The notes beneath the pieces are model-generated. The model saw only the letters and a program-made list of their open reading frames with translations. It had not been told where the DNA came from and did no database searches. Both the position numbers and the translations under genes were made by a program. Shown here one piece after another: positions 8,418 to 16,155 of a stretch of 34,553 nt of DNA; position 1 is the stretch's first letter; the number at the start of each line of letters is the position of its first letter. This stretch comes from Alphaproteobacteria bacterium (GTDB lineage: Bacteria; Pseudomonadota; Alphaproteobacteria; Caulobacterales; Aquidulcibacteraceae), in the NCBI GenBank assembly GCA_026400735.1, contig JAPLOL010000016.1, positions 1 to 34,553 of the forward strand. The letters are read 5' to 3'.

Positions 8418-9191
8418 GGGCTCGCGCGCGGACACAAAGGTGATCTCGCGTCCAGTGACAGACCAGATCGCCGAGTTCGTGCTGACGTAGACGGGCTTGC
8501 CGATCGTCAAGCTTTCGAACACGTGCACTTCCGTGGGTGTGTCCCCGATCAATTGCGTGATCATGAGCGCGGCGGCGTTGCGGGCGATCGGCAGAGCGAT
8601 ACAGCCATTGGTGAAACGCTGCGTTTCGCGGACAACGCCAACCGTCGTGTCGACGGCGAGGCGAAAGTGACCGCCGAACGGGACTTGGTCGAGTCTTGTC
8701 ATGGCTGGCATGAGATAGACGTCAACATCGGCGCCCTCCGCGCCTGGCGTGTCGCGCGGAAGCGTCACGCTGTTGTAACGTTCGGCGCATTGTTGAGGCA
8801 TCGGCGCTTGGGTGGCGATGAGGCGCGCGCGATTCAGGCGCGTTTGGACTTCGGTGAGGGGCTCATCAATGCGGCCGCGTTCGCGGATTTGGCCGTCGCG
8901 ATAGAGCGCACGGTAAATCGCGGTGACACTATCGCCGCGCGGCTTTAGGAAGAGCACTTGTATGCCTTCAGGCGTGCGTTCGGTAATCCAGCCGCTTAGG
9001 CCTTCGCCGTGCGGATCGCGGATGTCTTCAAGCATCGCATCGGTGCCGTGCCACGCAGCCTGATCGTGTTCAAAGAGCTCATTACCAATGGAGGCAGCGC
9101 GTTCGGCGGCCGCCAATTGCTCTGGCGTTTGCGCGTGAGCGATGCTGGTGAACGCGAGCATGATCGCGAAAACGAGATGTTTGAACTGCAT
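8403..9191 (-). CDS. Secreted protein of unknown function
   Basis: A 262-residue protein from the ATG at 9191. It starts with a signal peptide MQFKHLVFAIMLAFTSIAHA-Q, so it is probably periplasmic. No family is recognised. A cysteine-containing motif RFTNGCIALPIARNAAA lies near residue 205, and a basic/acidic segment sits in the middle. The NGCIALP string faintly recalls the catalytic HGCIRL of L,D-transpeptidases but lacks the histidine and spacing, so I do not call it one. The upstream extension of the frame to 9791 lies over the DUF2332 gene and is arginine-rich nonsense. Confidence 0.65.
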   Translation of the reverse strand: MQFKHLVFAIMLAFTSIAHAQTPEQLAAAERAASIGNELFEHDQAAWHGTDAMLEDIRDPHGEGLSGWITERTPEGIQVLFLKPRGDSVTAIYRALYRDGQIRERGRIDEPLTEVQTRLNRARLIATQAPMPQQCAERYNSVTLPRDTPGAEGADVDVYLMPAMTRLDQVPFGGHFRLAVDTTVGVVRETQRFTNGCIALPIARNAAALMITQLIGDTPTEVHVFESLTIGKPVYVSTNSAIWSVTGREITFVSAREPSAQR

Positions 9192-9274
9192 CGAGCCGCC
9201 CTGCTTCACGACAAGGTTAGCGCAGCCGTGCTGAAACGCCATCTTGGCGCAGATCACAATTTTGCGCGCAGAAA

Positions 9275-10330
9275 TTACTCGGCCGTGTAGACGGCGCGGA
9301 CGTGGCCGTCGGTGTAGCCGATGATGCGACGCGTGCCGCCGGGCCAGGTGGTGATGTCGATCACCATGCGCGGGCTGTTTTCGATGCCGTCGGTGAGCGC
9401 CTCGGGTTCGAGGCGGATCCAGGCGAGCGGTGCTGAAGTTGTGGCGCGGGCTCCAGCGGATTCGATGGCGTCGATGATGGCGTCGCGGGCTTGACGCGGC
9501 GGGTATTGCAGGAAGACCGAGTGATAGACGATCGTCGCGGCGTCTAGCGCGCGTGCGCTGAGTTTTTGCGAGAGCCATTGTACGGCGTCGGCGCGTTCGA
9601 CGGTGACGCCGGTTTCGCGTGCGAGCGCGACGGCGCCGTCGAAGCGCGCGAGGCGTTGGGGTTGATCGGGCCAGACGTAGGATCGCAATTGTAGACGCTG
9701 CGCATCGTCGCTGATGTCGAGCGGGTTGAGGTCGCAGGCAGCGCGATTGCGGACGTTGATGTCGGCAAGCGGCGGCGGCGAGCCATGCCAATCAGTGTCG
9801 ATTTGCACTGGGCCTTCGACGCCCCAGGCCCAGCCTTTGGTTTTGTAGGTGAAGAGATCCCAGTTGAGATTGAGGCCGGCGCTGGCGCCGATCTCAAGCA
9901 TGTCGATCTCGCCTTTCCATGTGTCGGCGAAATATAGGAACGCGGCGAGGAGCGCGATCGAGCGGCGCGTCTCGTTTGTCTGCGGCGCGGAGCGGATGAA
10001 TTGCGCAGCGGTGTTGGGTTCGCGTTCGAGCAGTGCGCGGGCGAGCGGCCAGATATCGTCGATGGTCCAGTTGGCGACGCTTGAGGGATAATGCGCGGCG
10101 AGTTCTGGGTCACGGTTCACAAGAACTGCGTGATGGAAGTAGCCCGCGAGCCGGAGCGCGAGTGCGTCGGCACGCGGGTTTGTGTTCCAGTTTGCGAGCA
10201 GCGACGCGATTGGACCGCCCTGCTCGTAGTCCTCGCTGATGCGGCGGATCAGTTGCGCCGTGAAAGGCGAACCGAAAATGTCGCAATACATCGCCTGTTC
10301 GGCGAAGTGCGCGAGGATTTTTTCCTTCAC
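9275..10330 (-). CDS. DUF2332 family protein
   Basis: A 351-residue cytosolic protein matching the DUF2332 pattern: MLEIGASAGLNLNWD near residues 145-159 and WHGSPPP just beyond, with hydrophobic strands before them. The EIGASAGLN string looks like the glycine-rich motif of a Rossmann-type methyltransferase, so an S-adenosylmethionine-dependent activity is possible but not shown. Its ATG overlaps the thiolase stop by four bases (ATGA), so it is the last gene of a thioesterase-thiolase-DUF2332 operon. That context hints at acyl-CoA or lipid metabolism. Substrate is unknown. Confidence 0.75.
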   Translation of the reverse strand: MKEKILAHFAEQAMYCDIFGSPFTAQLIRRISEDYEQGGPIASLLANWNTNPRADALALRLAGYFHHAVLVNRDPELAAHYPSSVANWTIDDIWPLARALLEREPNTAAQFIRSAPQTNETRRSIALLAAFLYFADTWKGEIDMLEIGASAGLNLNWDLFTYKTKGWAWGVEGPVQIDTDWHGSPPPLADINVRNRAACDLNPLDISDDAQRLQLRSYVWPDQPQRLARFDGAVALARETGVTVERADAVQWLSQKLSARALDAATIVYHSVFLQYPPRQARDAIIDAIESAGARATTSAPLAWIRLEPEALTDGIENSPRMVIDITTWPGGTRRIIGYTDGHVRAVYTAE

Positions 10331-11490
10331 GCCCGTTCGACCGCAAGGGCGATGCCTTCACCGCCGCCGATGCAGAGTGAGGCGACGCCGCGTTTGGCGC
10401 CTTGCGCTTCGAGGGCGGCGAGCAAAGTCACGAGGATGCGCGCGCCACTGGCGCCGATCGGGTGACCCAGGGCGCACGCGCCGCCGTTGACGTTGATGAT
10501 ATCGTGGCTGATCCCGAGTTCCTTCATCGCAATCATCGGCACGATGGCGAACGCTTCGTTGATCTCCCAGAGATCGACATCGCTGGTTTTCCAGCCGGCG
10601 CGGGCGAGCGCTTTTTGAATCGCAGGCACCGGCGCGGTGGTGAACTTTTGCGGCTCATGCGCGTGCGACGCTTGCGCGACCACGGTGGCAAGGATTTTCT
10701 TGCCCCGCTTCTCCGCATCGCCGCGGCGCATCAGCACGAGCGCGGCCGCCCCATCGGAAATGGCAGAGGCGTTGGCAGCAGTGACCGTGCCGTCAGGCGT
10801 GAAGGCTGGCTTCAGCGACGGGATTTTGTCCGGCTTGGCTTTGCGCGGGAGTTCGTCGGTGTCGAGCGCGCCGGTCTTCAATTCGATTGGCGCGATCTCG
10901 CGCTTGAAGCGGCCTTCAGCGGTAGCGCTTTGCGCGCGGCGGAGTGTTTCGAGCGCGTAGGCGTCTTGGGACTCGCGGCTGAACTGATACTCCTTGGCGG
11001 TTTGGTCGGCATAGACGCCCATGGCGTTGCCTTCGTACGCGTCTTCGAGGCCGTCGAGCGCCATGTGGTCGAAGAGTTTGTCGTGGCCGTACTTTTGGCC
11101 GCCGCGGTGCTTTTGCATGAGGAACGGAGCGCGCGTCATGCTTTCCATGCCGCCGGCGATGACGATGTCGCTTTCGCCGGAGATCAAAGCTTGGCGGGCC
11201 ATGGCGACGGCTTGCAGGCCGGAGCCGCACATTTTGTTTAGCGTGACCGCTTGCGTGCCGTTATCGAGACCGGCTTTCAGCGCAGCTTGGCGGGCGGGGG
11301 CTTGGCCGAGGCCGGCGGAGAGCACGTTGCCCATGAAGATCGTGTCGGCGCTCTTGGCGCTCGCTTCCTTCATCGCGGCTTTGACGGCGACGGCGCCGAG
11401 ATCGGGCGCGGAGAGGTTCGCGAGCTCGCCCAGCAAACCGCCCATGGGCGTGCGGGCCATGCCGACGATGACGATATCTTCTTGGCTCAT
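10327..11490 (-). CDS. Acetyl-CoA C-acetyltransferase (thiolase)
   Basis: A 387-residue protein of the thiolase II family. It condenses two acetyl-CoA to acetoacetyl-CoA or performs the reverse cleavage. The nucleophile is Cys88 in NKMCGSG. The conserved NEAFA motif, GGACALGHPIGASGAR with the catalytic histidine, and the second active cysteine in LCIGGGEG near the C-terminus are all present. Length is normal (about 390). The start overlaps the thioesterase stop by four bases and the stop overlaps the DUF2332 start, so translation of the three is probably coupled. Biosynthetic (phaA/atoB-like) against degradative use cannot be decided; there is no phaB or phaC nearby. Confidence 0.95.
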   Translation of the reverse strand: MSQEDIVIVGMARTPMGGLLGELANLSAPDLGAVAVKAAMKEASAKSADTIFMGNVLSAGLGQAPARQAALKAGLDNGTQAVTLNKMCGSGLQAVAMARQALISGESDIVIAGGMESMTRAPFLMQKHRGGQKYGHDKLFDHMALDGLEDAYEGNAMGVYADQTAKEYQFSRESQDAYALETLRRAQSATAEGRFKREIAPIELKTGALDTDELPRKAKPDKIPSLKPAFTPDGTVTAANASAISDGAAALVLMRRGDAEKRGKKILATVVAQASHAHEPQKFTTAPVPAIQKALARAGWKTSDVDLWEINEAFAIVPMIAMKELGISHDIINVNGGACALGHPIGASGARILVTLLAALEAQGAKRGVASLCIGGGEGIALAVERA

Positions 11491-11981
11491 TGTTGGGTGT
11501 TCCCTTCTTTACGGAGCACAATAAGCGTCGATGTGCCGTGCGCCAACAGGCGTCCGCGTGAATCGGTGAGCTTGCCTTCGGCGGTAATGATAGTGCGGCC
11601 CCGCGCGACGACGACGCCTTCGGCGCGGACAGGGCCGGTCGCGGGTGTGATCGCGCGCACGAAGTTCACTTTGGTTTCAACCGTCGTGTAGCCGACGCCG
11701 GGACCGAGCGTGGTGTGCGCGGCGCAGCCGGTGCAGCTATCGATCAATGTGAGCGCCCAGCCGCCATGGACAATGCCGAGCGGATTGAGGATGCGATCGC
11801 TTGGCTCGCCGATGAAGAGCGCGCGACCGTCGTCGACTTCAGCGAGAACGAACCCGAGCGTGATGGCGATCGAGGGCGGCGGATGATTGCCGGCCATCAT
11901 GTAACGCAGGCCTTCGAGGCCGGACATGCTGAGCAATTTTTGGGCAGCGGCTTTTGGATCGAAGCGTTCGGTCTCGGCCAT
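11487..11981 (-). CDS. PaaI-type hotdog thioesterase
   Basis: A 164-residue protein with the PaaI/YdiI hotdog-fold pattern: LNPLGIVHGGWALTLIDSC around residues 67-85, where the HGG loop and the following acidic residue line the active site, then YTTVETKVNFVRAI. These enzymes hydrolyse acyl-CoA thioesters, often phenylacetyl-type or medium-chain ones. I chose the ATG at 11981 (AAGG eleven bases upstream). A longer version from TTG at 12008 would translate the palindromic operator. It is the first gene of the operon with the thiolase, so it may limit or recycle acyl-CoA for that pathway. Confidence 0.88.
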   Translation of the reverse strand: MAETERFDPKAAAQKLLSMSGLEGLRYMMAGNHPPPSIAITLGFVLAEVDDGRALFIGEPSDRILNPLGIVHGGWALTLIDSCTGCAAHTTLGPGVGYTTVETKVNFVRAITPATGPVRAEGVVVARGRTIITAEGKLTDSRGRLLAHGTSTLIVLRKEGNTQQ

Positions 11982-11995
11982 CTGGACTTGCCTTG

Positions 11996-12009
11996 CTTGT
12001 ATATACAAG
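11996..12009. promoter_or_regulatory. Perfect palindrome, likely MarR operator
   Basis: CTTGTATATACAAG is a perfect 14-bp palindrome located between the divergent thioesterase and MarR starts, 15 bases from the first and about 40 from the second. MarR dimers bind palindromes of this sort in divergent promoters. Its TATA core may also serve as a -10 element, so binding would block transcription. The pairing with this MarR protein is inferred from position. Confidence 0.7.
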
Positions 12010-12049
12010 TATTGAGCTGGAGGTAGAACCGGGAGTGCGAAGCGTCAAG

Positions 12050-12502
12050 ATGCCGAAACGTCAGCCTAAGATCGAGGCGCCGCCGATGATGATCGCGGCA
12101 GATGATGCGCCGCCGTGCCTCTATTTGCGGCTGCGTTTGGCGTCACGGCGGCTTTTGTCGCTGTACGAAGCGCGCATGGCTGCCAGCGGCGTGAGCATGT
12201 CGCAGTTCGGTTTGCTTGCGGGGATCGCGGAAGAGCCGGATTTGACGATGTCGCGGCTTGCAGAAATGCGTGAGTTATCGCCGTCGACGCTGACGCGGAC
12301 GCTGCGGCCGATGGAAGATGCGGGTTGGGTTGAGGTGTTTGCGGATGGACGGCAGCGGCGCTTGCGGCTGACGCGCGAAGGGCGCGCGCGGTTGAAGGCG
12401 GCGTTTGCAGGCTGGAAGCGCGCGCAGTCTGAGGCCGTGGAGATCGTGTCGCCCCGGGATGTGGAGCGGGTGTTGCGGGCGACGGAGAAATTGCCGCTCT
12501 AG
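12050..12502 (+). CDS. MarR-family transcriptional regulator
   Basis: About 150 residues with the MarR layout: an N-terminal dimerisation helix (LYLRLRLASRRLLSLYEARM), then the winged helix MSQFGLLAGIAEEPDLTMSRLAEMRELSPSTLTRTLRPME, with the wing DGRQRRLRLT. MarR proteins repress neighbouring genes until a small aromatic or acyl ligand releases them, which fits divergence from the thioesterase operon. The start is uncertain: ATG at 12050 has weak spacing to GGGAG, and GTG at 12035 is in frame behind GGAGG eleven bases upstream. The stop shares CTAG with the convergent hydrolase gene. Confidence 0.88.
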   Translation: MPKRQPKIEAPPMMIAADDAPPCLYLRLRLASRRLLSLYEARMAASGVSMSQFGLLAGIAEEPDLTMSRLAEMRELSPSTLTRTLRPMEDAGWVEVFADGRQRRLRLTREGRARLKAAFAGWKRAQSEAVEIVSPRDVERVLRATEKLPL

Positions 12503-13257
12503 GCGACGAACTGAACGATGCGATCGATCACGCTGCGGTCCTGCGCGATCATGCGGTGGCCGAGGCCATCGCAGAGGACGAGTTCGGCGTTGGGCCATTG
12601 TTTGGCGATGACTTCGCCGTTTTGCCATTCGACGGCGTCGTCATCCATTGAGTGGAGCACGAGCGTTTCGATCGGGCTGGCGACTTCGGCGAGATCGAAG
12701 CTGGCGTGCAGGCCGGTTTCGGCTGCGTAGATCTCACGCGCGCGATGAACGACGTCCGGCGAGATGCCGCGCTCTTCGGCGAAATCGAACCAACGTTGGT
12801 TGCGGCCGCGCGGCGGTGCGATGAGCACGATGCGGCGCGTGGTGAAGCCGTTGATCAGCGCAAAGCCGGTGACGGGGCCGCCGAAAGAGTGCGTGACGAC
12901 GCTGTCGATTGGGCCGAGTTGCGTGGCGACTTGTTGCATCACTGCGGATGCCAAGTATGGCGCGCAGCGATCGCCCTCCGAGAAGCCGTGGCCGGGAAGA
13001 TCGAACGCGACGGATGCGATGCCGAGTTCAGCGAGCGCCGAGATGAGCGGGCTCCAGAGAGAGTTGTCGTCTTGCCACCCGTGCACGAGCAGCACCGCAG
13101 GGCCTTCGCCATGGCGCCAGGCGGCGATTTTGCCGGCAGGTGTTTCGATCTCATGTTGCCGCACGTCGCGGAGTGGTTCGGCGATGCGTTGGCGCGCGCG
13201 GCGCTTTGGCGTCATCACTTCTTTCAGCAATGCGTGCGCGTGTTCGTCGATGCTCAT
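12499..13257 (-). CDS. Alpha/beta hydrolase
   Basis: A 252-residue alpha/beta-hydrolase fold protein. The oxyanion motif HGWQDDNSLW begins at His59, the catalytic serine is Ser124 in VVTHSFGGPV, an acid candidate lies in LHSMDDDAVE and the catalytic histidine in CDGLGHRMI. The elbow is THSFGG rather than the textbook GxSxG: the first glycine is replaced by threonine, a variation found in some esterases. Substrate is unknown. Its ATG overlaps the stop of the unknown gene upstream, which in turn overlaps mnmA, so the three probably form one transcript. Confidence 0.88.
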   Translation of the reverse strand: MSIDEHAHALLKEVMTPKRRARQRIAEPLRDVRQHEIETPAGKIAAWRHGEGPAVLLVHGWQDDNSLWSPLISALAELGIASVAFDLPGHGFSEGDRCAPYLASAVMQQVATQLGPIDSVVTHSFGGPVTGFALINGFTTRRIVLIAPPRGRNQRWFDFAEERGISPDVVHRAREIYAAETGLHASFDLAEVASPIETLVLHSMDDDAVEWQNGEVIAKQWPNAELVLCDGLGHRMIAQDRSVIDRIVQFVA

Positions 13258-13883
13258 ACTGCACCGTGATCATTCATCAGGCGACAACCAAGGCGCTCCA
13301 AATGCGCGCGAGCCGCTTCGTAATCCTGCTGAGAGATTTTCTCCGGGTTCCATGCGTAATCCAAATAGTCCTCGCCATTATTACGCAGCGCTGCGACAAA
13401 CCCCGCTCCGCTACGTTCGCCGAAGCTGAATTGCCTTCCGTCGTGCATAACTTCTTGGTTCGTCAACAACCCACATAGAGCCACGGCCACGGCTTTGCGC
13501 TGCAGGTCCGATTTTAGGCTTTCGTCTGCAGCAAAGACGTCGAACAACGGCACAAGATGATCCCGCGGCAGAGCAACTGGTGTTGCGCACCTCTCAAACA
13601 GCACATCTTCTGGGCGCAGATCGAGAACACCGTGAATCAAAACGCCCTGTGGTGTGGCGTATCGAAACGTTCCGTTCATTCGCATGCCCGCATCAATGCG
13701 TACATTGCTGTCCCCCAACGCGCGCCAAACGTAGGACGGTCTACCTAAGGTCCATTGTACGATTGCGGGGCCATGTTGCGTGCACCAGTCGGTCTCGCCG
13801 CGCCAAATACGGTCAACAAATTCTCCGAGCGGCTTCGCATCGTGAGGAAGTATCGGTCCTCTTGGCGGCAATGGTTCAATCAC
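13254..13883 (-). CDS. Conserved-looking cytosolic protein of unknown function
   Basis: A 209-residue soluble protein starting with GTG at 13883. The start overlaps the mnmA stop by eight bases and its own stop overlaps the hydrolase start. No family is recognised. Visible features are an acidic/tryptophan-rich N-terminal part ([15 protein letters not shown]), a central [15 protein letters not shown] segment and a C-terminal aromatic/acidic segment ([14 protein letters not shown]). The tight overlaps on both sides argue that it is truly translated. Confidence 0.65.
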   Translation of the reverse strand: MIEPLPPRGPILPHDAKPLGEFVDRIWRGETDWCTQHGPAIVQWTLGRPSYVWRALGDSNVRIDAGMRMNGTFRYATPQGVLIHGVLDLRPEDVLFERCATPVALPRDHLVPLFDVFAADESLKSDLQRKAVAVALCGLLTNQEVMHDGRQFSFGERSGAGFVAALRNNGEDYLDYAWNPEKISQQDYEAARAHLERLGCRLMNDHGAV

Positions 13884-15039
13884 GCGATGATTCCGTGCTC
13901 ATGATCCAACCGCCGCCGAGGACGCGCGTGGAGTGCGGGTCGTAAAAGACGGCGGCTTGGCCTGGGGCTACGCCCTCTTCCGGCACGTCAAGCAAGACAT
14001 GCCAGCCGGCGCCGATGCTGAGCTTTGCGGGAACCGGCGGACGCGTTGATCGAACGCGAACGAGAACCTTTCGGCCATTGAGTTCGTCCTCACTCGCCAC
14101 AGCCTCGCCGATCCAGTTCACTTCTTTTAGCGCGATGCGCGTGACGCCGAGGTCTTCGCGCGCGCCGACGATGACGCGCTTGTTGGCGGCGTCGAGCTTC
14201 ACGACGAAGAGCGGCTCGCCAGTGGCGATGCCGAGGCCGCGGCGTTGGCCGACGGTGAAGTTGATGATGCCGGTGTGCTCGCCCATGACGCGGCCATCGA
14301 CGTGCACGATTTGGCCGGGCTCGATAGCGCCGGGGCGGAGTTTTTGGACGATGTCTTGGTACTTGCCGTTCGGGACGAAGCAGATGTCTTGGCTGTCCGG
14401 CTTTTCAGCGACGCGGAGACCGAGTTCGTTGGCGAGAGCGCGCGTTTCGCTCTTCGGCAAGCCGCCGAGCGGGAAGCGCAGATAGTTGAGTTGATCGCGC
14501 GTGGTGGCGAACAGGAAATAGGTTTGATCCTTGCTGGCGTCGGCGGCGCGGTGGAGTTCAGCGCCCTGCGCGCCTTCCATGCGTTGCACGTAGTGGCCGG
14601 TGGCGAGGCAATCGGCGCCGAGGTCTTCGGCGACGCGCTTCAGATCCTTGAACTTCACGGTTTGATTGCAACGCACGCACGGGATCGGCGTTGCGCCTGC
14701 GAGGTACGTGTCGGCGAAGTCTTCCATCACGGCGTGGCGGAAGCGGCTCTCGTAATCGAGAACGTAGTGTGGGAAACCCATGGCGTCGGCGACGCGGCGC
14801 GCGGCGTGGATGTCTTGGCCGGCGCAGCAGGCGCCTGGTTTGTTGACGGCGGCGCCGTGGTCATAGAGCTGCAGCGTGACGCCGACGACGTCATAGCCTT
14901 CGCGCTTCAGCATCGCGGCGACGACGGAGGAATCCACGCCGCCGGACATGGCGGCGACGACGCGGGTTTCGCTGGGCGGCTTTGCGAAGCCGAGTGAATT
15001 GAGTGTGCGCGCCTTTGGCGCGGCGTCGAGCATGGTCAT
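13876..15039 (-). CDS. mnmA: tRNA-specific 2-thiouridylase MnmA
   Basis: A 387-residue enzyme that adds the 2-thio group to U34 of tRNAs for Glu, Gln and Lys, using ATP and a persulfide relay. The PP-loop [24 protein letters not shown] lies near residues 30-52. The catalytic cysteine is in [14 protein letters not shown] and the second active cysteine in PDSQDICFV, with the [12 protein letters not shown] domain motif further on. Length fits the family (360-390). It heads an operon with the two overlapping genes to its left. Confidence 0.95.
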   Translation of the reverse strand: MTMLDAAPKARTLNSLGFAKPPSETRVVAAMSGGVDSSVVAAMLKREGYDVVGVTLQLYDHGAAVNKPGACCAGQDIHAARRVADAMGFPHYVLDYESRFRHAVMEDFADTYLAGATPIPCVRCNQTVKFKDLKRVAEDLGADCLATGHYVQRMEGAQGAELHRAADASKDQTYFLFATTRDQLNYLRFPLGGLPKSETRALANELGLRVAEKPDSQDICFVPNGKYQDIVQKLRPGAIEPGQIVHVDGRVMGEHTGIINFTVGQRRGLGIATGEPLFVVKLDAANKRVIVGAREDLGVTRIALKEVNWIGEAVASEDELNGRKVLVRVRSTRPPVPAKLSIGAGWHVLLDVPEEGVAPGQAAVFYDPHSTRVLGGGWIMSTESSRD

Positions 15040-15154
15040 CTTCTATCCCCTCCCGGATTCAAGGTCCGGAACGAAATTCAAGCTGGGGATATGACGCGGC
15101 AACTCCGACTTCGCAAGGCGATCAATGCGCGGGCAACGGCCCCAGCCTACCGAA

Positions 15155-15178
15155 GGCGGGCAAAATGCGTGTCCCGCC
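15155..15178 (-). terminator. Weak hairpin downstream of flgL
   Basis: GGCGGG and CCCGCC form a 6-bp inverted repeat with a 12-base loop, about 37-60 bases past the flgL stop. There is no clear U-tract on the minus-strand transcript, so termination would be inefficient or Rho-assisted. It could equally be an upstream element of mnmA. Confidence 0.3.
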
Positions 15179-15214
15179 CGTTCGAGACGCTCAGGGCTCG
15201 TTGTGTTTGACGGC

Positions 15215-16144
15215 CTACAGGTACTTCAGAATGCTGAGCTGCGAGAGCTCGGCGAAGGTCTTGGCGGCGGCTTCGTACTGCGCCAGCAGCGTGTTGAGGC
15301 GGATCGAGACTTCGGCGAGGTCGGCGTCGGTTTGATCGCCAATCTCCTTGGTCAGTAGATCAGAGCGTGATTGCAAACGCGCGCGATCATCTTCGAAGCG
15401 CTGCTGCAACTGGCCGGTGCGGCCCTCTTCGGTCACGAAGTTCTTGGCGTGATTTTCGAGATCCGCCGCGACGTTTTCCAACACTGAGTTGTACGAGCCG
15501 GTCATTGGCGACCCGAGCGTGCCGCCGGCGCCGTCAAGGATGAATTTGACCTGGCGCAAAGTGTTGAACAGATCCGTCGAGAGTTCGGATGCCTTGGCGG
15601 CGACTTTGATAGGCTGACCATCGCCAAGGTCGATGACCTGATGGCGTGTCGCTTCGTCGAACAAGTCTTCCGGTTGCGTCGTCGTCGCCAGTTCATCGAG
15701 CGTTTTAATTTGCACGGGCGAGCCGCTTTGGCGTTCGCCTGCGAAGAGCGGCTGCCCGTTCCATGTTTCGTTCAGCGCGCCGAGGATGCTGTTGAACGCA
15801 AGCTCGAGTTCAGTGGAGATGCCACGACCGTCGTTAGCGCTGATTGCTTCGCGGATCGTCAGCGCCAAAGACTGCGTCGCGTCGGAGATTTGCCCAAGCG
15901 CGGCCCCTTGCACGCCGAAGCGCGCTTCCATTTGGTTGAGAACGGAAGCGCGCGAGTCGGTTTGCGCGCGCATGCTGGAGGCGCTGAGGATGCGGCCGGA
16001 CGCTGCGCCAAAGCCTTGCAGCGAGTCGGCCTTTTTGGTGGACGCGATCTGCGCCTGTAAATTGCCGAGTTCGCTGGTGATGCGGCGAACATCCCCCTGC
16101 GAGCGGGTGAAGAAGCGAGCGTTGAGTGGTGTGCTTGCGGACAT
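15215..16144 (-). CDS. flgL: Flagellar hook-associated protein 3 (hook-filament junction)
   Basis: A 309-residue flagellin-like junction protein located between FlgK and the filament. The N-terminal coiled helix begins near FFTRSQGDVRRITSELGNLQAQIAS, and the C-terminal helix LAEVSIRLNTLLAQYEAAAKTFAELSQLSILKYL ends in the leucine-rich pattern shared with flagellins. A NGQPLFAGERQSG stretch typical of FlgL lies in the centre. It follows flgK by 11 bases on the same strand, so the two are cotranscribed. No signal peptide is present, as expected for a type III exported protein. Confidence 0.9.
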   Translation of the reverse strand: MSASTPLNARFFTRSQGDVRRITSELGNLQAQIASTKKADSLQGFGAASGRILSASSMRAQTDSRASVLNQMEARFGVQGAALGQISDATQSLALTIREAISANDGRGISTELELAFNSILGALNETWNGQPLFAGERQSGSPVQIKTLDELATTTQPEDLFDEATRHQVIDLGDGQPIKVAAKASELSTDLFNTLRQVKFILDGAGGTLGSPMTGSYNSVLENVAADLENHAKNFVTEEGRTGQLQQRFEDDRARLQSRSDLLTKEIGDQTDADLAEVSIRLNTLLAQYEAAAKTFAELSQLSILKYL

Positions 16145-16155
16145 CTAATTCACTC

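Noticed and set aside
8990-9080. L,D-transpeptidase identity for the gene at 8403-9191
   Set aside because: Only the NGCIALP string resembles the catalytic motif. The required histidine and the rest of the YkuD fold pattern are not visible.
8403-9791. 462-residue version of the secreted unknown gene
   Set aside because: The first 200 residues are arginine/histidine-rich antisense of DUF2332; the signal peptide at 9191 marks the true start.
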